Shown here piece after piece: positions 13,144 through 21,731 of a stretch of DNA of 35,896 nucleotides (positions are counted from its first letter, which is position 1; every line of letters begins with the position of its first letter). The stretch is from a virus. Location of the stretch: IMG/VR virus record IMGVR_UViG_3300047550_001363, positions 1 to 35,896 of that record, one strand, 5' to 3'. The notes below the pieces were generated by a model. That model was not told the origin of the DNA and did not search any database. It saw nothing but the letters and a program-made list of their open reading frames with translations. The translations under genes were made by a program, and so were the position numbers.

Positions 13144-14160
13144 ATGGAAAACGTCACAGTAGTTGAAAAAGACAGGGTACAGAAGCGAACAAGCACTGTA
13201 TCAATTAAGCCTTACATTAATAGTTCAATTTCAAATATGGGATTGGAGAAATATGAAATGGCAGTATTTGAAGGAGTAGTACATGAAGAAGTTATCGCAT
13301 GTCTTGAGTACAATGGTATTAAAAGATATGTAACAGGTCTTAATGAATTTGCTCCAGAAATTAAAAGTTTACCTGAAGAGCAACGTGAGGCTGCAATCAA
13401 AGATATCAGAACAACAGTTGCTCAATTAGAAAAAGAATTGGCATCTAACGTAATTGATCCAAAAGATGAAGAATTTTGGAATAAGGTAAAATTACTTAGA
13501 CCAGACAATGATGAGTTTTGGGAAAAGATTGTTTTGAGAATGGGCAATGATCCTGTGTTTCTTGATCCTACAATTGATCCATATGACCTAATTAAATTGC
13601 GTGCTATTGAAGCTGGTGGCTTTTCGCTTATTGCAAAGTCTTTAGAACAAGCAAGACACAGTGCAAACCATAAGTTTTACTTAGACAGATATGAAGAGAC
13701 AGTATCTATCAAAACTGAAGTTAAGAAATTGCGTAATAAAGCTCTTGCTGAACTTCAAAAACTTTATGACAAAAATGCTAACAAGTTATTCTTGGTTTGC
13801 AAAGTGATTGATGCTAACTCTACACAATACAGAAAATCTACACCAAATGATGTTCTTTATGACAATATGGATAAATATATTAATGGTGAGTCTGTAGATA
13901 AAGACAAAAAGAAAACAGCATCTAAGTTCTTGGAAACAAGTGTATTAGATATGGAAACATTGAAATTAAGAGCTATTGTTAAAGATGCTAATTTCTATAA
14001 AGTAATTGCAACTCGTGGTGATGGTAACATTTATCACATGAAGAGTGGAGCAATGCTTGGAAAAACTCCATCTGAGATTGTTGAGTATTTGAAAAATCCA
14101 CTCAATGAGGAAATTCTTATGGATGTAATACGTAATGTTGAACAACACTGGAATAACTAA
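13144..14160 (+). CDS. Conserved virion-region protein (338 aa), function unknown
   Basis: A 338-residue soluble protein after the structured island and a purine-rich leader. It is largely helical, with charged segments such as LPEEQREAAIKDIRTTVAQL (about 78-97), a middle domain around DEFWEKIVLRMG, and a basic section with KVIDANSTQYRKST and a C-terminal helix (ILMDVIRNVEQHW). No motifs or signal peptide are visible. The neighbours are capsid and adaptor genes, so an auxiliary capsid or head-completion role is likely but not shown. It overlaps the next ATG by one base. Confidence 0.6.
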   Translation: MENVTVVEKDRVQKRTSTVSIKPYINSSISNMGLEKYEMAVFEGVVHEEVIACLEYNGIKRYVTGLNEFAPEIKSLPEEQREAAIKDIRTTVAQLEKELASNVIDPKDEEFWNKVKLLRPDNDEFWEKIVLRMGNDPVFLDPTIDPYDLIKLRAIEAGGFSLIAKSLEQARHSANHKFYLDRYEETVSIKTEVKKLRNKALAELQKLYDKNANKLFLVCKVIDANSTQYRKSTPNDVLYDNMDKYINGESVDKDKKKTASKFLETSVLDMETLKLRAIVKDANFYKVIATRGDGNIYHMKSGAMLGKTPSEIVEYLKNPLNEEILMDVIRNVEQHWNN

Positions 14161-14861
14161 TGGATAACAATCTTCTCAGAATAAAGATTTATGAGCGTTT
14201 AAATAAACTCGCTTCATTTGACTATGACAATATTGAATGTTGGCAAATAGTTGAAGCATTTAATAAAGCTCAACTTGAGTGGGTACGTAGACAAATACAC
14301 GTAACACCTACTCATCCTGAATATGATGAATCTTCAAAAATGCAGATTGATGATGTTCAGAATATCTTATTATCTGATAAGGTGTCAATAGTTAAACGTG
14401 ATTTATTCTATGAAACAGAATTAATACCTAACGACTATTTATATTTTAAAAGAATGTCAATAAAAGGTACTAAAGAATGTTGTCCTCCACGTGCTTTAAC
14501 AATATATCTTGATGAAACAGCTGACGTAGATAACTTATTATCAGATGAGTTTAAAAAACCAAGTTGGGAATGGGGTGAGTCATTTTGCACAATGCAGAGT
14601 AATAGAATTCGTATTTATACAAATAATGAATTTGAATTGGATGATGCAGAATTGACATATTATAGAAAACCACGTCCTATCCAATTTTTAGGATGTACTG
14701 ATATTAGCACTGGATTACCAGCAACAGCTGACATTACATGTGAATTCAAAGATGATGTAACTGAACTTATGATAGATGGTGCAGTTGCTATATTAGCAGG
14801 AGATATAGAATCATTTAACCAAATGCAAAGAGCGCAACAAAGCCAACTTACAAACGAATAA
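14160..14861 (+). CDS. Head-tail adaptor / ring protein candidate
   Basis: A 233-residue protein. It begins with a helix bundle (LRIKIYERLNKLASFDYDN, then EAFNKAQLEWVRRQI), followed by a beta domain with DLFYETELIPNDYLYFKRMS and AELTYYRKPRPIQF, and ends in helices (VTELMIDGAVAILAGDIESFNQ). The alternation helical / beta / helical is that of podovirus adaptor proteins that sit below the portal (P22 gp4, T7 gp11-like). The crAss-like tail stacks several such rings. Assignment is by layout and position; no diagnostic motif exists. Confidence 0.5.
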   Translation: MDNNLLRIKIYERLNKLASFDYDNIECWQIVEAFNKAQLEWVRRQIHVTPTHPEYDESSKMQIDDVQNILLSDKVSIVKRDLFYETELIPNDYLYFKRMSIKGTKECCPPRALTIYLDETADVDNLLSDEFKKPSWEWGESFCTMQSNRIRIYTNNEFELDDAELTYYRKPRPIQFLGCTDISTGLPATADITCEFKDDVTELMIDGAVAILAGDIESFNQMQRAQQSQLTNE

Positions 14862-14872
14862 AATAAAATATT

Positions 14873-15349
14873 ATGGATTTTACTAATGGATACTCATTAA
14901 AAAGACGCCCTTTAATTTCAGTTGTTGGAGATAAAGAAAGTTATCACACATCTGAATACCCTCTTGATGAGGAAGTTGCTGAATTAGGTTATAAACTTAT
15001 GGATGCTGCAGTTACATTTCATAAACTACATTTGAAAGTAAAAGATCTTGGTTCTTATGCTGCTCATAAAGCATTAAATGATTTGTATGATGCGCTGCCT
15101 GGACATGCTGATTCCCTTATTGAAGGTTATCAAGGTGCAGTAGAAAGAATTATTGAATGTTCTAAAGAAAAAGAATATTCAACAAAAGTTTGCAATTCTG
15201 TAGAAGATGCATTATCTTATATACGAGAGATATCTTCTGAGATTAATGAACTACAAGCTGTAATGCCTTATAGTGAAATAGTTAATGATCTTGACACAGT
15301 CAAATCAACATTAAACTCAGCTAAATATAAACTCAAATTTTTAAAATAA
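14873..15349 (+). CDS. Helical protein of the virion block (158 aa)
   Basis: A 158-residue, mostly helical protein: GYKLMDAAVTFHKLHLKVK, a second helix around YDALPGHADSLIEGYQGAV, then coiled-coil-like LNSAKYKLKFLK at the end. No signal peptide or membrane segment is visible. It sits between the adaptor candidate and an abundant structural protein, so a structural or chaperone role is likely. I do not recognise the family. Confidence 0.6.
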   Translation: MDFTNGYSLKRRPLISVVGDKESYHTSEYPLDEEVAELGYKLMDAAVTFHKLHLKVKDLGSYAAHKALNDLYDALPGHADSLIEGYQGAVERIIECSKEKEYSTKVCNSVEDALSYIREISSEINELQAVMPYSEIVNDLDTVKSTLNSAKYKLKFLK

Positions 15350-15392
15350 ATTGTTAATTGTTTTTTTTGTTTAATTTCTAAATTTAATTGTT

Positions 15393-16913
15393 ATGTCTTA
15401 TTTTCCACATGCGTTTCAGAAAATGTTAGCTGCAACGCACCCTGCTGGTGGGGTTACTCCAATTCCATTTCCTAATGGTGGTTCTACTCCTGCTACAACT
15501 TCAGCAATTTCTGCTGGTCAAGTTGCAATTGTTAATGCTTTAACAAATTTGCCTATTGACCCTGCTATTGCTCCAACTTATGGACCATCTACAGTTGCGA
15601 ATGCATATTCTCAAGTGTACTTGGCTCAAGGTAGTTTCCATTTAAATGACAAGATTGGTCCTTTCCATGGAGGTTACAAAGAGTCTGTAAAATCAAAAGG
15701 AATCAATGCTAAGTTTGTAAGTTCATTCTATAGAACTGACCCATCAAACCCAGTAAATGATGTAATTGAGATTTGTCAGACAAACTGTGGTCTTACTTGT
15801 GATACAATGTATGATTTACGTTTGGACATTAAAGGTTCTCCAGCTTTACGTTTCTTAAACCACAATTTGTATCAAACACTTAGTGCATACTCTGGATGTT
15901 GTACAAATCTTGTATCTCCAACAACTCCTGATTTAGTTGACCCTACAGTTGTATTGTTACAATGGGCTGATCAAATTAATAGTGTATCTTCTGGTAACAA
16001 CTCTACTCCATTCTTGAGTCAATTTGTTCAAGCTTTTGTTTGGGTTAAAACTGCATTATCTACTACTTGTTCTGGTACAATTGGAACTTCACAAATTACT
16101 GTTGTTTCTGCTGGTGCTGGTGCTACTGCAATTCAAGCTGGTAATAAAGTTAAATTTAATGGATACTCTGCATATGTAGGCTCTACTTATGTTGCTGGTT
16201 CTACTACAGTTCCTTTGGTTAATCAAAGCCAAACTCCATTTGTATTGCCTGCTACTGTTGCTGCTGGTACTGCAATCTCTGTATATCGTACAACTACTAC
16301 TGCTACTTATACTCCTGCAACTGGAGCATCAGCTAACACTGTAAGTTCTTGTATTGATATCATTGGTGCATATGTTGACACAGTATTTGGTGATTGTTCA
16401 TTTGATCCAAAAGATTATTTTGAAGTTGAGCCAATTCAACTTTATGCTTCATTAGCTGCTTATGCTAATAATGCAAATGATCTTGGTGGTGATACATGTG
16501 CTGTATCTTGTTTTACAATTACTGAGATTCAAAATGCAGTACAAGGAAAAGGATTTGGTGAAACTTTAGTACGTGAGTTAATTCTTGCTAAACGTTACCA
16601 ACAAGAGCCTTGGTATGGTGATCCACGTCTACGTGAAGTATTGAATGATACTGTTCTTGGTACAAGTAATGCTGGCGGTCCAGAAATTACACGTGGTACT
16701 AAGTATAGTGTTTACTACTTGTTACATAGCATTCCTCGTAAGAATAACCCAACTGGTGTATTTGATAATGACCAATACTTAGTTAAGATTGTTGTTCCTA
16801 GTTATACTGGATCTCCTGCAGCTTCTATAACAAACATGACAACATTCCAAACTTGGTGGAATACTTGGTTAACTTCTGCTGGTACAGGTGTTGTCCTACA
16901 GGTTGTTGCGTAA
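15393..16913 (+). CDS. Abundant virion structural protein with inserted beta domain
   Basis: A 506-residue, Ala/Thr/Gly-rich beta protein with its own AT-rich leader and a strong terminator just after it, both signs of high expression. The core is at about 60-215 and 320-506. Between them lies an inserted domain (217-316: TSQITVVSAGAGATAI, AGNKVKFNGYSAYVGS, TYVAGSTTVPLV) that looks like a small immunoglobulin-like or fibre module. Several Cys are clustered (CQTNCGLTCD, CC at 168-169). It could be an auxiliary capsid, head-fibre or tail protein; short-tailed crAss-like virions have no tail tube, which argues against that. Role unresolved. Confidence 0.6.
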   Translation: MSYFPHAFQKMLAATHPAGGVTPIPFPNGGSTPATTSAISAGQVAIVNALTNLPIDPAIAPTYGPSTVANAYSQVYLAQGSFHLNDKIGPFHGGYKESVKSKGINAKFVSSFYRTDPSNPVNDVIEICQTNCGLTCDTMYDLRLDIKGSPALRFLNHNLYQTLSAYSGCCTNLVSPTTPDLVDPTVVLLQWADQINSVSSGNNSTPFLSQFVQAFVWVKTALSTTCSGTIGTSQITVVSAGAGATAIQAGNKVKFNGYSAYVGSTYVAGSTTVPLVNQSQTPFVLPATVAAGTAISVYRTTTTATYTPATGASANTVSSCIDIIGAYVDTVFGDCSFDPKDYFEVEPIQLYASLAAYANNANDLGGDTCAVSCFTITEIQNAVQGKGFGETLVRELILAKRYQQEPWYGDPRLREVLNDTVLGTSNAGGPEITRGTKYSVYYLLHSIPRKNNPTGVFDNDQYLVKIVVPSYTGSPAASITNMTTFQTWWNTWLTSAGTGVVLQVVA

Positions 16914-16939
16914 TAGCATACCTGACTATTATAAAGAGG

Positions 16940-16975
16940 AAAAGAAGGGCATTGCGCTCTTCTTTTCTTTTTTTA
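16940..16975 (+). terminator. Strong intrinsic terminator after the structural protein
   Basis: A stem of 11 bp (16940-16950 with 16956-16966, one G-T) around a 5-base loop ATTGC is followed by a T-rich tract to 16974. It is the clearest terminator in the window and separates the head block from the adhesin block. A weak TATCTTTC (-7-like) follows, before the next gene. Confidence 0.85.
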
Positions 16976-17034
16976 TTGTATCTTTCAGAAAATTTTCTTA
17001 AATTTTATTGAAGCGGTATTTAAAACTCGCAACT

Positions 17035-17592
17035 ATGGCAATTACACACATATTACAATTAGATGTACCTGAAACAGCTTGTGAGAATATCATTAGAGTT
17101 GTTGATACATCAATATATGCTGATCCTGCTATTTTACCAATAGAATGTCAGCAATTAGATATAACAATACCAGGAACAAATCAACCTGTATATATTACAT
17201 TAGGTCTAACACCTAATTTCTGCGCAGTATTTGATGCTACAGATTTAGGTATTGATTGTCCTCCAGGTTCACCATTGCATGATGGTCTTTATACTATTAA
17301 ATATAGTATATCACCTAATGATCAGTCGTATGTTCAATATTTTCATTTGAGAACAACTGCAATAACAAATAGATATTTAGGTGAAATTTGTAAACTTCAC
17401 TTGCAAGAATGTGAACCAAGTTCAGAAGAAAAACAAAAACTTGATGATCTAAGATATATTAAAATGCTTATTGATGCTGCAAAAGCAAAAGCAGAATATT
17501 GCCATGCACCAGAACAAGGTGTGCAAATGTTGGCATATGCAAATAAGCTTTTAGATAAATATATCATGGGTTGTTGTATTATGTGTAGATAA
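17035..17592 (+). CDS. Beta-rich virion protein with Cys-rich C-terminus
   Basis: A 185-residue protein from ATG 17035 (TTG 17008 would add nine residues without conserved-looking content). Residues 1-115 are beta-rich (LQLDVPET, CQQLDITIPGTNQPVYITLG, DGLYTIKYSISPND) with paired Cys; 120-185 are helical and end in CCIMC. No catalytic motif is visible. It is the first gene after the terminator and leads the adhesin block, so it is probably a virion component, perhaps a fibre base or tail accessory protein. Unknown family. Confidence 0.6.
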   Translation: MAITHILQLDVPETACENIIRVVDTSIYADPAILPIECQQLDITIPGTNQPVYITLGLTPNFCAVFDATDLGIDCPPGSPLHDGLYTIKYSISPNDQSYVQYFHLRTTAITNRYLGEICKLHLQECEPSSEEKQKLDDLRYIKMLIDAAKAKAEYCHAPEQGVQMLAYANKLLDKYIMGCCIMCR

Positions 17593-17611
17593 CCAATAAA
17601 AACAGAAGAAT

Positions 17612-17797
17612 ATGAAATGCGCAAATTGTGGAAATAAATTATCATGCAGTTGTCAACAAAGAACTGCATCTAATGGTAAGTCTTGTTGCTCTCAATGTAT
17701 AACAGCATATGAAGCATCATTAAAACCAAATTTAACACAGGAAAATCAAGGACCATTTGTATGGGACGTACCACATAATTATTATCCAAAAAAATAA
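17612..17797 (+). CDS. Tiny zinc-binding Cys-rich protein (61 aa)
   Basis: Starts MKCANCGNKLSCSCQQ, with CxxC, CSC and a second CCxxC (residues 25-29) in the first 30 residues, a knuckle-type zinc or disulfide module. The C-terminal half is Pro/Asn/Tyr-rich (FVWDVPHNYYPKK). It is short but AT-codon-rich like its neighbours and overlaps the next ATG by one base, so it is likely translated. Possibly a chaperone or minor virion part of the adhesin unit. Confidence 0.55.
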   Translation: MKCANCGNKLSCSCQQRTASNGKSCCSQCITAYEASLKPNLTQENQGPFVWDVPHNYYPKK

Positions 17798-18024
17798 TGG
17801 ATACACAAGTATACATAAATGAATTATTTGCTGACTCTTTATTTCAAGAGTTTAATAAAAGTCGTTTTGGAATAGACAGTTGTAAAAAACGTTTAGATCC
17901 AGATCTTGCATATGAGATGAAGCAGATATATGAAAGGGGATTAGAAAGACAAAATTGTAATCTTCTTGCAGTTAATAGTTGTTGTGGATACACTGCTGTA
18001 GAAGAATATATTAATACATTATAA
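17797..18024 (+). CDS. Small helical protein of the adhesin block (75 aa)
   Basis: A 75-residue, helical protein (INELFADSLFQEFNKS, DPDLAYEMKQIYERGLE) with a Cys cluster near the end (C62, C63). It ends directly before the large adhesin gene at 18025. It may be a fibre chaperone or linker; no family is recognised. Start and stop are tightly coupled to both neighbours, which supports expression. Confidence 0.55.
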   Translation: MDTQVYINELFADSLFQEFNKSRFGIDSCKKRLDPDLAYEMKQIYERGLERQNCNLLAVNSCCGYTAVEEYINTL

Positions 18025-19614
18025 ATGAAAGCATTACCATCAAATATTGATAAATACAGAAAGGGTGGATGCATGCCTGTATCTGCTACGTGTGTAACAT
18101 GGGATGGACCAAACATTCCTTGTATTAACTTGTGCAAAGGTGATACTATTGATGTTGTTATTTTTGAATTGGCAAAAATTCTTTGCGATATTACTGAAAA
18201 TGTTTTAGACATATCAACTCTTGATTTTGATTGTTTATTGGAAAGTGGCGAATGCCCACCTGACACATTACTGGAAACTATTCAATTAATTATTACTAAG
18301 ATTTGTTTACCACCTGATCCAGTTCCTCCTACACCTTTTCCAATGCCTAATGCAGATTTACCTGAATGTTTACAGTATATTGATCCATCTACAGGTGATT
18401 TAATTACAGCATTACCATTAGATCAGTATGTAGAATATTTAGCTCAACAAATTTGTGATATCATTATTAAGATAGAAAGTTTTGAGGCAACACTCACAGC
18501 TATTAATACACAAGTACAAATAATTCAGAATATTATTAATAATGGTGGTGGTGGAAGTACTACGCCTCCAGTTATTAATATCACTACACAATGTTTAAGT
18601 GGTACAGCCCCAGATCAAGTACTACCAATTGAGGTGGCATTCCATAACATGGAACAAGCACTTTGTAGTTATTTGCAAATACTTGGCACTTTAACAGAAT
18701 GGCAACAAATGATTAATACAATATGTATTGATGAAGTAACGCCATTACCTTGTGGAACAGGAACGTATGGTGATATTCCAGGTTGGATAATAAATCCAAC
18801 TACTGCAGCTCAATCAATGACCAATCTTTGGTTAGTTGTATGTCAATTAAATGATTGCATGTCAACTTCAGCAGCATTGCCTTGTGTAACAATCCCACCA
18901 GTATCAGTATCAATTGAATCAATTACTACAACATCTGGTACAATTACATGGGTTCCACCTGTCACTACAGGTTCACAATCACCATTGGGGTATAAAGTTG
19001 AAGTATATTATGTGGGAGGTACTGTTCCATTAATAACCAATACTATAGGACCAACACCATTATCATATAATATTGTAAGTCCAGGAATTGACGCAGGATT
19101 TGAGTATGTTGTACGTATATATGCAATATATGATTGTGGCATATCTGGCTACGTTGAGACAACTGGTATTCTTAAAGATTTACCATATATTGGTAAATTG
19201 TTTTATCTTAATACAACAATTCCTACTTTACCAGAAATTTGTACAGATCCAATTGGTCCAGTAGATACAGCATATACTCCAATTAGAAAACTTGTAAGAA
19301 TTGATTTAAAAGATGGATCTGGTAATCCATTAATTAATACAGGTGCAGATATTGAAGTTACAATAAGATTAGAATACATTGCTTGTAGTACTGATCCAAT
19401 TGTGGAAACTGATTTAGTTATAACAATACCTAATGGTCAATCATATGGTTCAAGTGTGTATATAGCAAGTGAAATGATCTATTGTGTAGGAGAAGGTTGT
19501 GTAACTGTAACTCGTAATGTTATATGTTTTGTTGGGGCACAATTAACTGGCGGTGCACCTCTACCTGCTACTATAGGTATAGATATGTCATTAACAAGTT
19601 TAGGAACATGTTAA
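18025..19614 (+). CDS. Tail adhesin with anchor domain and FnIII-like module
   Basis: A 529-residue protein. Residues 14-90 hold an anchor-like motif (CVTWDGPNIPCINLCKGDTI) that recurs in the gene at 19625 and in weaker form in the one at 21732. A middle region (about 100-290) has repeated Cys/Pro/Thr segments. Residues 290-385 read as a fibronectin type III domain (ESITTTSGTITWVPP, GYKVEVYYVGG, FEYVVRIYAIYDCG). The C-terminal 140 residues are beta-rich. FnIII domains in phage fibres support weak sugar or surface contacts. Most likely a tail-fibre or head-fibre subunit; the receptor is unknown. Confidence 0.6.
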   Translation: MKALPSNIDKYRKGGCMPVSATCVTWDGPNIPCINLCKGDTIDVVIFELAKILCDITENVLDISTLDFDCLLESGECPPDTLLETIQLIITKICLPPDPVPPTPFPMPNADLPECLQYIDPSTGDLITALPLDQYVEYLAQQICDIIIKIESFEATLTAINTQVQIIQNIINNGGGGSTTPPVINITTQCLSGTAPDQVLPIEVAFHNMEQALCSYLQILGTLTEWQQMINTICIDEVTPLPCGTGTYGDIPGWIINPTTAAQSMTNLWLVVCQLNDCMSTSAALPCVTIPPVSVSIESITTTSGTITWVPPVTTGSQSPLGYKVEVYYVGGTVPLITNTIGPTPLSYNIVSPGIDAGFEYVVRIYAIYDCGISGYVETTGILKDLPYIGKLFYLNTTIPTLPEICTDPIGPVDTAYTPIRKLVRIDLKDGSGNPLINTGADIEVTIRLEYIACSTDPIVETDLVITIPNGQSYGSSVYIASEMIYCVGEGCVTVTRNVICFVGAQLTGGAPLPATIGIDMSLTSLGTC

Positions 19615-19624
19615 AAAATAAGTT

Positions 19625-20326
19625 ATGAGAACAAAAGATGGATGTATAAAAACTTCTTCAAACTGTGTAATCTGGGAAGGTCCAGATATTCCATGTCTAA
19701 AACTTTGCAAAGGTGATACAATTACCGATGTACTATATAAACTTGCAACTCAATTTTGTGATACACTTGTATTATTAGATCCTACAAAGTATGATATTTC
19801 ATGTTTTAACGACATAAGTTGTCCACCAACAGATTTCTCAGAACTGTTTCAACTTGTTATTGATCAGATATGTAATATACAATTAATACCTGGACCTCAA
19901 GGACTACCAGGTTTAGATGGTTCAGCAGGCGCTGATGGCAACTACATTGAAGTTATAACATTATTAGCAGGAGATGTTCATTGTCCATGTTCTGGTTTAC
20001 AAATTAACTATATCAATGGCACATCTCATAGTTTAATTAGCACATCATATATATGTACAGGTTGCAATGGTGCTAATGGTGCAACTGGTGCAACTGGAAG
20101 TTCTGGTCCTATAGGTCCTGCTGGACCACAAGGTTTACCAGGTAATTCAGGAACTGATGGAAAATCAGGAAGAGGCGTGGCTGTATTTGTTCAAACAACA
20201 GAACCAACACAATCTGATTTTGATAGTATATATGGGTCTATTGAAGGATATGGTATAAATTATATTGGAACTAACAATACAATAAGACCAGGTGATGTTT
20301 GGATAGAACCTTGCACATTGATATAA
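19625..20326 (+). CDS. Adhesin with shared anchor domain and collagen-like repeats
   Basis: A 233-residue protein. The N-terminus (CVIWEGPDIPCLKLCKGDTI) matches the preceding gene almost residue for residue, followed by the same 'Cys-Pro-Pro, helix, Ile-Cys' layout. Residues 94-108 and 148-183 are Gly-X-Y collagen-like repeats (GPQGLPGLDGSAGADG and a longer run), interrupted by a short CPCSG segment. Collagen-like segments trimerise and act as stiff stalks in phage fibres. The C-terminal 50 residues (TEPTQSDFDSIYGSIEGYG) form a small cap. It overlaps the next ATG by one base. Confidence 0.65.
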   Translation: MRTKDGCIKTSSNCVIWEGPDIPCLKLCKGDTITDVLYKLATQFCDTLVLLDPTKYDISCFNDISCPPTDFSELFQLVIDQICNIQLIPGPQGLPGLDGSAGADGNYIEVITLLAGDVHCPCSGLQINYINGTSHSLISTSYICTGCNGANGATGATGSSGPIGPAGPQGLPGNSGTDGKSGRGVAVFVQTTEPTQSDFDSIYGSIEGYGINYIGTNNTIRPGDVWIEPCTLI

Positions 20327-21708
20327 TGAGTAATAAGTATAAAATATTTGATGGTATAAATTGGGTCAATATTTGCGATTGTAATGTGACTATTAAAACA
20401 CCAACAGAATGGCGTACACTTGACCCATGGAATTGTGTTACTAAATATTGGGATGGTTTAAGTTGGTGTGATGTGATATGTTGCAAATGTCCTGATGGAT
20501 ATATTGTTGATCCAGTAACAAAAAAATGTTACAAATTAGATATTATAGCAGCAACACCTGAAGGTGGCACAACAGTTCCAATTGTAGAAGGTAGTAAAAG
20601 TCCATCATATGGAAGCGGTGGAACACGTTTATATGAAGATATTTCTGCAAAAATATACCCATTAAATGGATGGCATGATGGATCGTTATGTCCATCTCCA
20701 CCACCATCAAATAATCCATATTGTGCTGCTGGTTTTCAAGTTTATGATAACTCAGGTATAGGGTCATTAATAAATATACAATCTACAGCAATTACAGCTA
20801 ATCAAGTTTTTAATAATCCAACTGGATTACTTACACAAGGTAGATTAAATTTGGCAGGTCTATGGGCAACTGGATATGGTATTGAAGAATGGTTAACTGT
20901 TGAATTTTGTATTGATATTACAGAAACAAAAACTTATATTTTTGCAATTGCAGGCGATAATCAAATTAAAGCAAATATAACCTCTACTACATTTATGGGT
21001 GGTGTTACTAATCTTAATTTAGTAAATCTTTGGGGTTCAAATAGTCCTACTGGTAGTCCAGTAAGTGGATATGCAGTTAGAACATTTTCTATTTGGCATA
21101 TGTTTCCAATTACACTACCAGCTGGCAATCATAAGTTTGAATTGTCTGGTTATGATTTTTCAGCACCTGCTGCTTTTGCTGCAGAAATTTATGATATACC
21201 TGTTGGTACTGCAAGTGATGTATGGCCATCTAATCAGACAATGTATGCTTTTTTAAATAGTTCAAGTGTTACAGTTGCAGATTTAGAACCATTTATTTTA
21301 TTTTCCACAAAAAGTTTAATACAATCTCCACCATTAATTATTGCAGCTCCTGGTCAAACAATCACATGGACTTGTCCAGATGGATATACATTGACTAGTT
21401 GTTATGGTGTACTATCTTGTGTTTTAGAAGAATATATACCTTGTAATTGCGATGTTTATTCTAATTATATAACATTTCCAATTAATCATTTTATGATAAG
21501 ATGTCAGGATACTGTTTTATATGATTTTATAATACCATCTTTATCAACAATGACTGATTTAATAATATATCTTAATTTAAATTATCCTGAATTTGGATCA
21601 TATTATGATAGTGGTGATGATCGTGTTATACTTAATGTTTCAATTGATGGCAAGATTACTTGTCCTTGCGAAGACATTACTCTTGAATTATTTTTAACTA
21701 TGATTTAA
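20326..21708 (+). CDS. Adhesin with PA14-like sugar-binding-type module
   Basis: A 460-residue protein from ATG 20326, coupled to the previous stop; a TTG at 20299 would overlap. After an N-terminal beta domain (W- and C-rich, 1-55) comes a Cys pair (CPDGYIVDPVTKKC), then about 75-340 a module read as PA14-like: RLYEDISAKIYPL, FCIDITETKTYIFAIAGDN, WHMFPITLPAGNHKFEL, AAFAAEIYDI, DLEPFILFST. The same module occurs inside the tail hub at 25934. PA14 domains bind sugars or act in surface recognition. A second CPDGYTLTSC segment follows, then a short beta C-terminus. Confidence 0.6.
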   Translation: MSNKYKIFDGINWVNICDCNVTIKTPTEWRTLDPWNCVTKYWDGLSWCDVICCKCPDGYIVDPVTKKCYKLDIIAATPEGGTTVPIVEGSKSPSYGSGGTRLYEDISAKIYPLNGWHDGSLCPSPPPSNNPYCAAGFQVYDNSGIGSLINIQSTAITANQVFNNPTGLLTQGRLNLAGLWATGYGIEEWLTVEFCIDITETKTYIFAIAGDNQIKANITSTTFMGGVTNLNLVNLWGSNSPTGSPVSGYAVRTFSIWHMFPITLPAGNHKFELSGYDFSAPAAFAAEIYDIPVGTASDVWPSNQTMYAFLNSSSVTVADLEPFILFSTKSLIQSPPLIIAAPGQTITWTCPDGYTLTSCYGVLSCVLEEYIPCNCDVYSNYITFPINHFMIRCQDTVLYDFIIPSLSTMTDLIIYLNLNYPEFGSYYDSGDDRVILNVSIDGKITCPCEDITLELFLTMI

Positions 21709-21731
21709 ATAAAACTTATAAATAAATAGAT

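Noticed and set aside
15393-16913. Major tail tube or sheath protein
   Set aside because: Abundance is suggested, but no tape measure, tube or baseplate genes accompany it and the layout is that of a short-tailed phage.
17844-18266. 140-codon leftward ORF across two genes
   Set aside because: It opposes two coupled rightward genes with Cys motifs and matches nothing; chance open frame.
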